A stretch of 6,771 bases of DNA. It comes from Candidatus Omnitrophota bacterium (GTDB lineage Bacteria; Omnitrophota; Gorgyraeia; Duberdicusellales; 4484-171). The stretch spans positions 1-6,771 of the forward strand of contig DAOVKQ010000036.1 in NCBI GenBank assembly GCA_030631705.1, written 5' to 3'. The stretch's first letter is position 1; each line of letters opens with the position of its first letter. Positions 1-6,331 of this stretch are shown here, piece after piece. A program made the position numbers and the translations under genes. The notes under the pieces are model-generated. The model was not told the DNA's origin, made no database searches, and saw nothing but the letters and a program-made list of their open reading frames with translations.

Positions 1-2409
1 GAAATCTTTAAATCTCACAAAGGAAAGAAAATACATATATTGTCTCCTGTTGTAAAAGGGCGAAAAGGAGAGCATAGAGCTCTTTTGGAAAGACTTTCTA
101 AGGAAGGATTTGTCAGGGTAAGGATTGACGGCGGGGTATATGATTTAGAGGAGAAAATAAAGCTTGATAAGCACCGTTTGCATAATATCGATATCCTGGT
201 GGATAGAGTCGTGGTTTCGGGCCGGAGCAGAAAGAGAATCGGCGATTCTGTTGAAACTGCTTTAGAGTATTCCCGTGATTGTGTCCTAATCTTCATCCCG
301 CGCGATAAAACAGAAACTTTTTTTAATACAAAATTCAGCTGTCCCGTTTGCGGGATATCTTTACAGGAGCTTGAGCCAAGGATGTTTTCATTCAATTCTC
401 CTTACGGAGCATGCCCGGCATGTAACGGTTTAGGGACGAAATTAGAATTTGATGTAGACTTGATTATTCCCGATAAGAGTAAGTCAATAAGGGAAGGGGC
501 AATCGCGCCGTGGCGAAAAGGAAATCGCGGTTATATTTTGTATTACCGGAGTTTACTAAGAGAATTGGCCAATGAGCTTGGATTCAGCATGGATATGCCG
601 TTTGAAATACTGCCCAGGAAGATAAGAGATATTATTCTTAACGGCGACGATAGGGTGTGGGTGTGGGGTAAGCCTTTTGAGGGTGTTATAGGGCGCCTGA
701 TGCGTACCTTTAAAGAGACCGATAGTGCCTACGCAAAAGAAGAAGTTGCCAAATTCATGTCTAAGCTTACCTGTCCGGCTTGTTCCGGCGCGCGGCTTAA
801 AAAGGAAAGTTTAGCGGTATATATTAATAATAAAACTATATGGGAAATAACAAAAATGGATATAGGTCAAGCAATAGATTTTTTTTCAAACCTAAAATTG
901 GATTCTTATGAGGAGAAAATAGCTTATCATATAGTAACTGAAATAAAGAAACGGCTTTGTTTTTGCTTTGATGTCGGAATATCCTATTTAACCTTAGATA
1001 GATTGAGCTCTACCCTTTCCGGCGGAGAGGCTCAAAGAATCCGGCTCGCTACACAGGCTGGTTCAGCCCTTAGCGGAGTTATTTATATCTTAGATGAGCC
1101 TACTATTGGCCTTCACCCTTATGATGATAAAAAGCTGGTGAATACCTTAAAGCGGTTAAGGGATTTATCTAATACAGTGCTTGTTGTCGAACATGATGAA
1201 TATGTTATGCGTAACAGCGATTGGATTATTGACCTTGGCCCGGGCGCGGGAGATTACGGAGGTGAGGTGGTGTATTCCGGAGAATTGCGCGGCCTTATGC
1301 GTAGTTCTTCTATTACCGGAAGTTACCTGAGAGGTAAAGATAAAGTTCATATTCCCCGCCGGCGCAGGGGGTATAAAGGTAATCCCTATATATTGATTAA
1401 AGGGGCAAAAGAGCACAATCTTAAAAATATAGACGTAAAGATTCCTCTAGGCTTATTTATCTGTGTGACCGGTGTATCGGGTTCGGGAAAATCAACGCTT
1501 GTTGATGATATTCTTTATCAGGGCTTGGCCGGTAATCTTTCACGAATTAAAGCCAAACGGATTAAATGTTCCAAGATAGAAGGTTTGGAGTATATTGATA
1601 AGGTTGTAATTGTAGATCAATCTCCCATAGGGCGTACACCCCGTTCCAACCCCGCCACTTATACAGGAGTGTTTACCTATATAAGAGAGGTTTTTAGCAG
1701 GCTTGGCGAATCGCGGGCCTGGGGGTATAAACCTTCACGTTTCAGTTTTAATGTTTCCGGAGGTAGATGCGAAGCATGCCGGGGAGAGGGTACAAAAAAA
1801 ATAGAAATGCATTTTTTACCCGATGTTTATGTGCCTTGTCAGGTATGTAAGGGTAAGAGGTTTAATGAACAGACGCTCGAGATAAGATTTAAGGGCATTT
1901 CGATTTCTGAGGTTCTAGAGATGAACGTAGATAATGTCCAGAAGCTTTTTAATAATTTTCCCGGAATTAACAGTATACTTCAAACCTTAAGGGACGTTGG
2001 ACTTGGCTATATATCTTTAGGCCAGGCAGCAACAACTCGTTCCGGCGGAGAAGCTCAGAGGATGAAGCTTGCTTCTCAGCTGAGAAAGAAATCCACCGGA
2101 AAAACATTTTACATTTTTGACGAGCCTACTACCGGTTTACACTTTGATGATGTTAATAAGTTTCTTTCTTGTATTCAAAGGATAGTAGATAAGAAAAATT
2201 CCGTTTTAATTATTGAGCATAATTTAGACGTGATAAAATGCGCCGATTACATAATAGATTTAGGCCCCCAGGGTGGAGATAAAGGGGGTTATGTTGTTGC
2301 CTGCGGTTGTCCTGAAGATATTCTGCGATGCAAAAAGTCTTTTACTGCGAGATTCTTGAAAAAGAAATTGTCCGTAACCAAAAACAAGAAATGGACAGGA
2401 AGAAGATAG
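1..2409 (+). CDS. uvrA: Excinuclease ABC subunit A (UvrA), 5'-truncated by the window edge
   Basis: UvrA is the cytoplasmic ATPase that, with UvrB, finds DNA damage and loads UvrB in nucleotide excision repair. The frame is open from base 1; the 802 visible codons lack roughly the first 130-140 residues of a ~940-residue protein, including Walker A of ATPase domain I. The ATG-less TTG at 40 is internal: SPVVKGRKGEH is a standard UvrA motif of the UvrB-binding region. In visible numbering there is a zinc module C114/C117/C138/C141 with FSFNSPYGACPAC, a CPAC at 258-261, signature I LSGGEAQRIRLA from 339, Walker B I LDEP (D365, E366), Walker A II GVSGSGKST 491-499, a second zinc module C590/C593/C613/C616, and Walker B II FDEP (D707, E708). 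Signature II reads RSGGEAQR (R680) where the family has LSGGEAQR. The C-terminal tail is ordinary in length and Lys/Arg-rich. Identity is certain; full activity is not, because of R680. Confidence 0.97.
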   Translation, partial: EIFKSHKGKKIHILSPVVKGRKGEHRALLERLSKEGFVRVRIDGGVYDLEEKIKLDKHRLHNIDILVDRVVVSGRSRKRIGDSVETALEYSRDCVLIFIPRDKTETFFNTKFSCPVCGISLQELEPRMFSFNSPYGACPACNGLGTKLEFDVDLIIPDKSKSIREGAIAPWRKGNRGYILYYRSLLRELANELGFSMDMPFEILPRKIRDIILNGDDRVWVWGKPFEGVIGRLMRTFKETDSAYAKEEVAKFMSKLTCPACSGARLKKESLAVYINNKTIWEITKMDIGQAIDFFSNLKLDSYEEKIAYHIVTEIKKRLCFCFDVGISYLTLDRLSSTLSGGEAQRIRLATQAGSALSGVIYILDEPTIGLHPYDDKKLVNTLKRLRDLSNTVLVVEHDEYVMRNSDWIIDLGPGAGDYGGEVVYSGELRGLMRSSSITGSYLRGKDKVHIPRRRRGYKGNPYILIKGAKEHNLKNIDVKIPLGLFICVTGVSGSGKSTLVDDILYQGLAGNLSRIKAKRIKCSKIEGLEYIDKVVIVDQSPIGRTPRSNPATYTGVFTYIREVFSRLGESRAWGYKPSRFSFNVSGGRCEACRGEGTKKIEMHFLPDVYVPCQVCKGKRFNEQTLEIRFKGISISEVLEMNVDNVQKLFNNFPGINSILQTLRDVGLGYISLGQAATTRSGGEAQRMKLASQLRKKSTGKTFYIFDEPTTGLHFDDVNKFLSCIQRIVDKKNSVLIIEHNLDVIKCADYIIDLGPQGGDKGGYVVACGCPEDILRCKKSFTARFLKKKLSVTKNKKWTGRR

Positions 2410-4589
2410 TAATAAGTATTATTTTATGTTTCTTAGGGTTATCTTTATCATATTCGGCTAACTATGAGGATGATGACCTTACTGTGGTCCTTAGGTCATT
2501 TTCTAACGGATTCTACGGTGCCAGCGTATATCTGCTGGAAGAGTTTTTAAAGGATTACCCTCAGTCTGATAAAATTCCCTTAGCTAAAATAACTTTAGCA
2601 AAATCTTTTTACCATAAAAAAGAGTATCTCAAGGCTATTTTCTGCCTTAAGGAATTAGATCCTGCCGGGTGTGTTGATTTTGCCGATGAGGTATATTATT
2701 GGCTTGCGAAAAGTAGTTTTGCTATTGAGAGTTATCAGGATGTCATTAAATTTGCCCTTAAGACAGTTGATGATTATCCTGATTCGATTCTATTCTGGGA
2801 GGCATATTATCTTATCGCCCGAAGTCATGCCGAAACGAATAATCTACCGGCAGCAGAAGATATTTTCAAAAAGATTGTTTTTAGTTCAGGCGGAACAAAC
2901 ATAAAAGAACGTGCGTGTCTCGACCTTATCGAATTATATTATAGCCGTAAAAAATACTCTGATATAAAACTATTAGTCTCTTATTATTTGGAAAACAATC
3001 CCGGAGGTGGATTGCTTGACAGGGCGTATTTTTACCGCGGGGAATGCTTCTATCATGAGTTAGAATACGCGAAAGCAGTATTAGAGTATAAAAAAGCTTT
3101 AAATCTAACTAATGATGAACGATTTAGGGATTCTATTTATCAGGGCATGGGGTTGTCTTATTTGTCTAAAGGTGATTACGATGAAGCAAGGAGTAGTTTT
3201 GACAATATAAAAGGAGAAGAAGGGCGGCTGCTATCACGCGGAATATATTATTTTAAAACAGAAGATTATTCCAAGGCATTGAGGGCTATCGACATGTTTT
3301 TGGAAAAATTTCCTAAAAGTAGAAAAGCGCCTTTAGTTTATTTATATAAAGCCGAGAGCCTCTATCATACGGGAAGAGTAAATGATGCTCTTTGTGCCTA
3401 TAGGAGGGTGGTAGATAATTTTGACCAGTATTCTTATTCAAGCATAATAAATAATGCCTATTACGGAATTGCTTGGTGCTATTTAAAGAGAGGGGATTAT
3501 AAGAAAGCAATCAGGATATTTGCCAATACCGCGAGGAATACAGATGATCCCACTGTATGGATAAGTTCCAAGATTCAGATAGCGGATGTTTATAGAGAGG
3601 CAAATTATCTTGACGAAGCGTTAGTGCTCTACGAGGAGATCTTAAAGAAATATCCGCATAATATTTATTATGATTATATACAGTTTCATGTCGCGATGAT
3701 TTTTTTAAATAGAGGTATTTGGGATGAGGCCGTGTCAATTCTATTAAAATTAAGAGAAGATTTTCCCCGGTCTGGGTTAATTCCTGAGATTTCTTATTAT
3801 ATAAATACTATTTATCTTGGGAAGAAAGATTTTAGCAGGGCCGAAGAAGGGCTGTTTGAATTTATCTTAAAGTATCCCGAACATTCTTTATCCGATCAGG
3901 CTAAATATTTATACGCGAAGACCCTGTTGAATCAGAGGAAGTATCGGCAGGTTTTTCTTTTTTACAATAAGGAAATCCCCGGCATTAAAGAAGCCCAAAT
4001 AAAACAATTAATGTTTTTAGACAAGATAAAAGCTTGTTTTGATAGTGATGAGTACAGTAAAGCAGAAGATGCCGCGAAAATATTCATAAAGGATTTCCCC
4101 GATTCCGCTAAATTGCCGGCAGTTTATTTATTATTGGCGAAAATATACGAGAATCGGAATATATTTTTAAAAGCTGAGCATTTCTATAATCTAATTATAC
4201 GAGAATATCCCGATAATGAAGTTTTTAGTGATGCGGTTATCTCATTGGGATATCTTTTTAAAGAAGTAAAGGATTTTGAACGGGCAGTGGTGTATTTTAA
4301 GAAGGCTATTGATGCTGATTTTGATAGTTTTAATCTGCGGTTTGCTTTGGGTTTTTGTTTGGAAAAACTTAAGTCTTTCCGGGAGGCGTTAGAGGAGTAT
4401 TCTGATATCGCGCGTGATTCCCCTGAAGTTGACGATAAAGTCAGGGCTTATTTTCGCATGGCAAGAATTAAGGAGCGTCGGGACAGTATTGAGGAAGCAA
4501 AAAATATCTATCGTAAAATTATTAAGCTGGGAAGCGAAGAGGCGAAAATTGCCCGGAAAAAATTACAAGAACTGGAAACTGCTGATTGA
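2391..4589 (+). CDS. Secreted multi-TPR protein (BamD/YbgF-like repeats), probable envelope scaffold
   Basis: The 732-residue product starts with a Sec signal peptide: MDRKK, a hydrophobic core at about residues 6-19, then a small-residue site near SYSA (20-23). There is no lipobox, so it is probably soluble periplasmic or peripherally attached. The rest is nearly all helical tetratricopeptide repeats of 34-38 residues, roughly 17-18 units, with recurring patterns such as YLKRGDYKKAIRIF, YPDS, FPKS and FPDS at repeat ends. These resemble the TPRs of the Tol-Pal protein YbgF/CpoB and of BamD. I chose the ATG at 2391 because it places the signal peptide at the N-terminus. The in-frame ATG at 2328 would add 21 charged residues ahead of it and overlap uvrA by 82 bases instead of 19. 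No clear Shine-Dalgarno sequence precedes 2391, so translation may be coupled to uvrA. The exbB/exbD pair downstream suggests a role in an envelope energy-transduction complex; that role is inferred. Confidence 0.85.
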   Translation: MDRKKIVISIILCFLGLSLSYSANYEDDDLTVVLRSFSNGFYGASVYLLEEFLKDYPQSDKIPLAKITLAKSFYHKKEYLKAIFCLKELDPAGCVDFADEVYYWLAKSSFAIESYQDVIKFALKTVDDYPDSILFWEAYYLIARSHAETNNLPAAEDIFKKIVFSSGGTNIKERACLDLIELYYSRKKYSDIKLLVSYYLENNPGGGLLDRAYFYRGECFYHELEYAKAVLEYKKALNLTNDERFRDSIYQGMGLSYLSKGDYDEARSSFDNIKGEEGRLLSRGIYYFKTEDYSKALRAIDMFLEKFPKSRKAPLVYLYKAESLYHTGRVNDALCAYRRVVDNFDQYSYSSIINNAYYGIAWCYLKRGDYKKAIRIFANTARNTDDPTVWISSKIQIADVYREANYLDEALVLYEEILKKYPHNIYYDYIQFHVAMIFLNRGIWDEAVSILLKLREDFPRSGLIPEISYYINTIYLGKKDFSRAEEGLFEFILKYPEHSLSDQAKYLYAKTLLNQRKYRQVFLFYNKEIPGIKEAQIKQLMFLDKIKACFDSDEYSKAEDAAKIFIKDFPDSAKLPAVYLLLAKIYENRNIFLKAEHFYNLIIREYPDNEVFSDAVISLGYLFKEVKDFERAVVYFKKAIDADFDSFNLRFALGFCLEKLKSFREALEEYSDIARDSPEVDDKVRAYFRMARIKERRDSIEEAKNIYRKIIKLGSEEAKIARKKLQELETAD

Positions 4590-4620
4590 GAAAAGCAGTT
4601 AATTCATTTTATTTATTTTT
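4577..4620 (+). terminator. Weak Rho-independent terminator candidate across the TPR stop codon
   Basis: AACTGCT at 4577-4583 pairs with AGCAGTT at 4594-4600, a perfect 7-bp stem with a 10-nt loop. The TGA stop of the TPR gene (4587-4589) lies in the loop. The stem is followed by a T-rich but interrupted run ending in five T residues at 4616-4620. The stem has only three G-C pairs and the T run is broken, so efficiency would be low. It could mark the end of the uvrA-TPR transcript. Confidence 0.4.
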
Positions 4621-4635
4621 GTTCTAGTGTATAAT

Positions 4636-4747
4636 GGCGCTGTTGCAAAATAGCTTTTTGTCATTGTCCGGCTTGACCGGACAATCCAGGAATTCTGGCT
4701 TCCCGCTTCCGCGGGAATGACACCTGTAGGACATTTCACAACAACGC
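4636..4747. mobile_element. MITE-like 112-bp element with imperfect terminal inverted repeats and a possible 6-bp TATAAT target duplication
   Basis: The left end GCGCTGTTG (4637-4645) and the right end CAACAACGC (4739-4747) are inverted repeats with 8 of 9 positions matching. The hexamer TATAAT lies directly outside both ends, at 4630-4635 and 4748-4753, in the same orientation, as a target-site duplication would. The left end GGCGCTGTTGCAAAA recalls the ends of some insertion sequences (for example the CTGTTGCAAA of IS6-family ends), but IS6 elements usually duplicate 8 bp, so the family is not assigned. There is no coding capacity: the only reading frame is the antisense of the internal repeat. 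The alternative is a non-mobile stem-loop region with TATAAT repeated by chance in AT-rich DNA. Confidence 0.42.
4659..4722. repeat. Three-hairpin dispersed-type palindromic repeat
   Basis: The outer arms TGTCATT (4659-4665) and AATGACA (4716-4722) are perfect inverted repeats. Inside them are an 8-bp hairpin TTGTCCGG/CCGGACAA (4664-4671 with 4677-4684, loop CTTGA), a short central palindrome CCAG/CTGG (4686-4689 with 4695-4698), and a 7-bp hairpin TTCCCGC/GCGGGAA (4700-4706 with 4711-4717, loop TTCC). The whole can fold as a cloverleaf-like cruciform. From memory, repeats with GTCATT ends, CCAG/CTGG centres and CCCGC-GCGGG arms are scattered through many bacterial genomes. Their antisense translation gives the familiar spurious peptide VIPAEAG, which is present here. 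As RNA it could attenuate read-through between the TPR gene and exbB. Confidence 0.65.
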
Positions 4748-4779
4748 TATAATTGTGTGATAGTGTACAGGAAATAAAA

Positions 4780-4932
4780 ATCAAATATCAAAATGAAGAT
4801 GTAAAATGCAAAATGAATTTAAAAAGGAGTAAATATATCCAGAAGAGTATTAAAAGCATTAGAAATATTAGTTTTTTAAAAGCTTTAAATTTTAATTTGT
4901 CATTATGACTTTTGCATCTTGATTTTTGAATT
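4780..4932. repeat. AT-rich long imperfect inverted repeat (about 150 bp)
   Basis: The left arm (about 4781-4824) and right arm (about 4887-4929) are imperfect reverse complements. TCAAATATC (4781-4789) faces GATTTTTGA (4921-4929) with 8 of 9 matches. AAGATGTAAAA (4796-4806) faces TTTTGCATCTT (4910-4920) with 10 of 11 matches and the odd pair a possible U-G. AATGA plus ATTTAAAA on the left faces TTTTAATTTGTCATT on the right with a short gap. The loop of about 60 bases holds an AAGGAG with no start codon at a usable distance. From memory, repeats built on CAAAATGCAAAATGACAAATT are common between genes in some uncultivated bacteria; family membership is inferred. No gene is evident inside. Confidence 0.5.
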
Positions 4933-4941
4933 TAACTGAAG

Positions 4942-4970
4942 TTGACTTATCAGAAAAAAATGGGAAAACT
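4942..4970 (+). promoter_or_regulatory. Weak promoter candidate for exbB-exbD
   Basis: TTGACT (4942-4947) matches the -35 consensus at 5 of 6 positions. With the ideal 17-base spacer the -10 position is AAAACT (4965-4970), only 3 of 6 matches. Transcription would begin near 4977, just upstream of the ribosome-binding sites for the 4998 or 5031 starts. The candidate lies right after the palindromic repeat. The weak -10 keeps confidence low. Confidence 0.2.
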
Positions 4971-4985
4971 CCGGTAAGTCTCATT

Positions 4986-5022
4986 GAGGATAACGTAATG
5001 ATTGGTCTTATATCTAAAGGAG
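4986..5022 (+). promoter_or_regulatory. Two candidate ribosome-binding sites deciding the exbB start
   Basis: GAGGA (4986-4990) lies 7 bases before the ATG at 4998. AAAGGAG (5016-5022) lies 8 bases before the ATG at 5031 and is the stronger match to the 16S rRNA tail. Both downstream starts are better supported than the TTG at 4926, which sits in the right arm of the inverted repeat and has no purine-rich site in front of it. Confidence 0.45.
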
Positions 5023-5645
5023 TATTATTCATGGCTCGAGGCGGATGGCTGATGCTGCCTATAGTCATTTTTTCAATTTTTTCCTTAACTATTATAATTG
5101 AAAGGTTTTTTTTCTTTATGGATTTTAGGAAATTTAAGACGCCTAAGATAGTTAGCGATATCCTTGTTTATATTGATAAAGGCAGAATAAAAGACGCTCT
5201 TTTAGTTTGTGAGAAGAACTCTTATTATATAACCAACATTCTGAAAGCGGGCATATATCGTTATAATTATTCCAAAGAAATTATCAGGGAAGCAATGGAG
5301 AAAGCGTCTTTGTATGAAATACCCAAGCTGGAGAAAAACCTGGGTTTTTTAAGTACTTTAGCTCATGTTTCTCCTCTCCTTGGCCTTTTGGGTACAATAG
5401 TGGGGCTTGTGAAAAGTTTCTATAGCATTGAACAAAAGGCCCACAGCGCCGGCATGGTTAATCCTTCTGATATAGCCGGCGGCATATGGGAAGCCCTTCT
5501 TACTACAGTCGCGGGGCTGGGAGTGGCAATAATTAGTTATCTTGCCTATAATTATTTTTCTCATAAGGTAAACAAGTGTATTTTAGAATCAGAACAAGCA
5601 GCTACCGAATTGCATGAATTGGCCTTAGAGAAGCATCAATTATGA
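4998..5645 (+). CDS. exbB: ExbB/TolQ/MotA-family proton channel subunit
   Basis: This is the inner-membrane subunit that, with an ExbD/TolR partner, uses the proton motive force to drive envelope work (TonB-dependent import or Tol-type constriction). From 4998 it has 215 residues, usual for the family. Three membrane segments are visible: TM1 at about 17-35 after GGWLMLP and ending in IIIER; a cytoplasmic region of about 80 residues with charged helices; TM2 at about 117-140 with SPLLGLLGTIVGL, the family's hallmark; and TM3 at about 165-187 with EALLTTVAGLGVAIISYLAYN, carrying the polar Thr residues expected to line the channel. The start is uncertain: 5031 has a stronger ribosome-binding site and gives 204 residues (MARGGW), whereas 4998 keeps a short amphipathic leader (MIGLISKG) seen in relatives. 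The stop overlaps the exbD start as ATGA, so the two are translationally coupled. The substrate system (Tol, TonB or another) cannot be told from the sequence. Confidence 0.9.
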   Translation: MIGLISKGVLFMARGGWLMLPIVIFSIFSLTIIIERFFFFMDFRKFKTPKIVSDILVYIDKGRIKDALLVCEKNSYYITNILKAGIYRYNYSKEIIREAMEKASLYEIPKLEKNLGFLSTLAHVSPLLGLLGTIVGLVKSFYSIEQKAHSAGMVNPSDIAGGIWEALLTTVAGLGVAIISYLAYNYFSHKVNKCILESEQAATELHELALEKHQL

Positions 5646-6043
5646 AATTTAAGCGCCGAATGCAGTTAGAAGTTGGCTTAAAACAGATAGAAATAACGCC
5701 TTTGATAGATTGTGTTTTTTTGCTGTTGATTTTTTTTATGCTCACTTCTAATTTTATAATTGCTCCGGGAATTAATATACGATTGCCTGAAGCAAATTCA
5801 GCGGAAGTGGTGGAAACCACGACTGTCACTGTAACCATTTCTTCCGAGGATATAATTTATATTAAAGGAAAAGTATTGACTGAGGGGGAATTAAGCGACT
5901 ACTTAAAAGAAGCAAAGCCAAAATCTATATTTATAAAGTCTGACCAGGATACCAGTTTAGGGGTTGTTGTAGGAATATGGGATATATGCAGGAAATTAGG
6001 GATAGAAAGGGTAAGTATAGCTACTACCCAAAGGGAGCAGTAA
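5642..6043 (+). CDS. exbD: ExbD/TolR-family proton channel subunit
   Basis: This 133-residue product is the partner of the preceding ExbB-type protein. It has the standard ExbD/TolR plan: a short basic cytoplasmic N-terminus (MKFKRR), one membrane helix at about residues 20-38, and a periplasmic domain of about 95 residues. The helix begins ITPLIDCVFLLLIFFML; Asp23 is the protonatable residue essential in ExbD, TolR and MotB. The periplasmic part carries the usual GINIRLPEA segment after the helix and a peptidoglycan/partner-type fold ending in IKSDQDTSLGVVVGIWDICRKLGIERVSIAT, matching the family pattern in which D..v.yg.vv.v.d..r..Gi..v.l.t recurs. The ATG lies inside the exbB stop (ATGA), giving coupled, near-equal synthesis. 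Nothing essential appears to be missing. No tonB or tolA follows within the window. Confidence 0.93.
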   Translation: MKFKRRMQLEVGLKQIEITPLIDCVFLLLIFFMLTSNFIIAPGINIRLPEANSAEVVETTTVTVTISSEDIIYIKGKVLTEGELSDYLKEAKPKSIFIKSDQDTSLGVVVGIWDICRKLGIERVSIATTQREQ

Positions 6044-6080
6044 TCGCCAAAGTAGAAAAGACTGGACAATGTTTTTGGAT

Positions 6081-6111
6081 TTGTGATAAAATAAATTGTA
6101 GACTGTATAAT
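6081..6111 (+). promoter_or_regulatory. Candidate sigma-70-type promoter for the winged-helix/pilin pair
   Basis: A perfect -10 hexamer TATAAT (6106-6111) is preceded by TTGTGA (6081-6086), 4 of 6 matches to the -35 consensus, at a long 19-base spacer. The -10 is the left part of the perfect palindrome TATAATTATA (6106-6115), which is flanked by a direct repeat TAGACT (6099-6104 and 6114-6119). Transcription would begin about 6117-6119, leaving only 12-14 bases before the ATG at 6131. The 87-base gap after exbD has no convincing terminator, so read-through from exbD is also possible. Confidence 0.35.
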
Positions 6112-6130
6112 TATAGACTTAAGTAGACAT

Positions 6131-6331
6131 ATGATGATTACCGAGATCGGAATTGTAGCTGGTGAAGTTTGGCATGTTCTGGATAAAAAGGAAGAAATTT
6201 TTATTTCAGAGATAGCCGATAAGCTGAAAGAGTCCCGGGAGTTGGTGTTTATGAGCATGGGATGGCTGGCCAGAGAGGGCCATGTGGTATTAAAGAAGGA
6301 GAACGGAGATTATAAAGTAAGTTTAAGATGA
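6131..6331 (+). CDS. Small winged helix-turn-helix protein (DUF2582-like)
   Basis: The product has 66 residues and no signal or membrane segment, so it is cytoplasmic. The pattern fits the DUF2582 winged-helix family: a first helix IGIVAGEVWHVLDKKEE, a second helix ISEIADKLKESRELVFMSM that would form the helix-turn-helix, then the near-diagnostic GWLAREGHVVLKKENG turn and wing, with a final beta strand YKVSLR. Trp14 and Trp45 are at the positions where this family keeps aromatic residues. Members are thought to bind nucleic acid or act as regulators, but no biochemical role is established that I can cite. There are two ATGs in tandem (6131 and 6134) and no clear Shine-Dalgarno sequence. The stop overlaps the next gene's start (ATGA), so the two are coupled. 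Confidence is good for the family and low for any function. Confidence 0.75.
   Translation: MMITEIGIVAGEVWHVLDKKEEIFISEIADKLKESRELVFMSMGWLAREGHVVLKKENGDYKVSLR

Noticed and set aside
40..42. TTG as the start codon of uvrA
   Set aside because: The frame stays open to base 1 and the residues on both sides (KKIHILSPVVKG) belong to the conserved UvrA sequence, so the gene begins outside the window.
15..395. Long minus-strand frame opposite the start of uvrA (126 codons)
   Set aside because: It lies entirely against a conserved gene, has no recognisable motif and no start context; a shadow frame.
2328..2390. Upstream ATG start for the TPR protein
   Set aside because: It would place 21 polar residues before a clear Sec signal peptide and lengthen the overlap with uvrA to 82 bases.
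4607..4635. TATAAT at 4630-4635 as a functional promoter
   Set aside because: No -35-like hexamer is found at 16-18 bases upstream (the stretch is plain A/T), and the hexamer is better explained as one copy of the flanking direct repeat.
4599..4784. Minus-strand reading frame of 61 codons containing VIPAEAGSQNSW
   Set aside because: This is the antisense translation of the palindromic repeat. VIPAEAG-type peptides are a known by-product of such repeats and not evidence for a protein.
4821..4845. Small gene behind the AAGGAG at 4823-4828
   Set aside because: No ATG, GTG or TTG follows at a usable distance; the site is a purine run in the repeat loop.
6049..6080. Terminator after exbD (CCAAA pairing with TTTGG)
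   Set aside because: Only five base pairs with a loop of about 22 bases and no T run after it.
5899..6258. Minus-strand frame of 119 codons opposite exbD end and the winged-helix gene
   Set aside because: Composition is that of an antisense shadow, and both + strand genes beneath it match known families.
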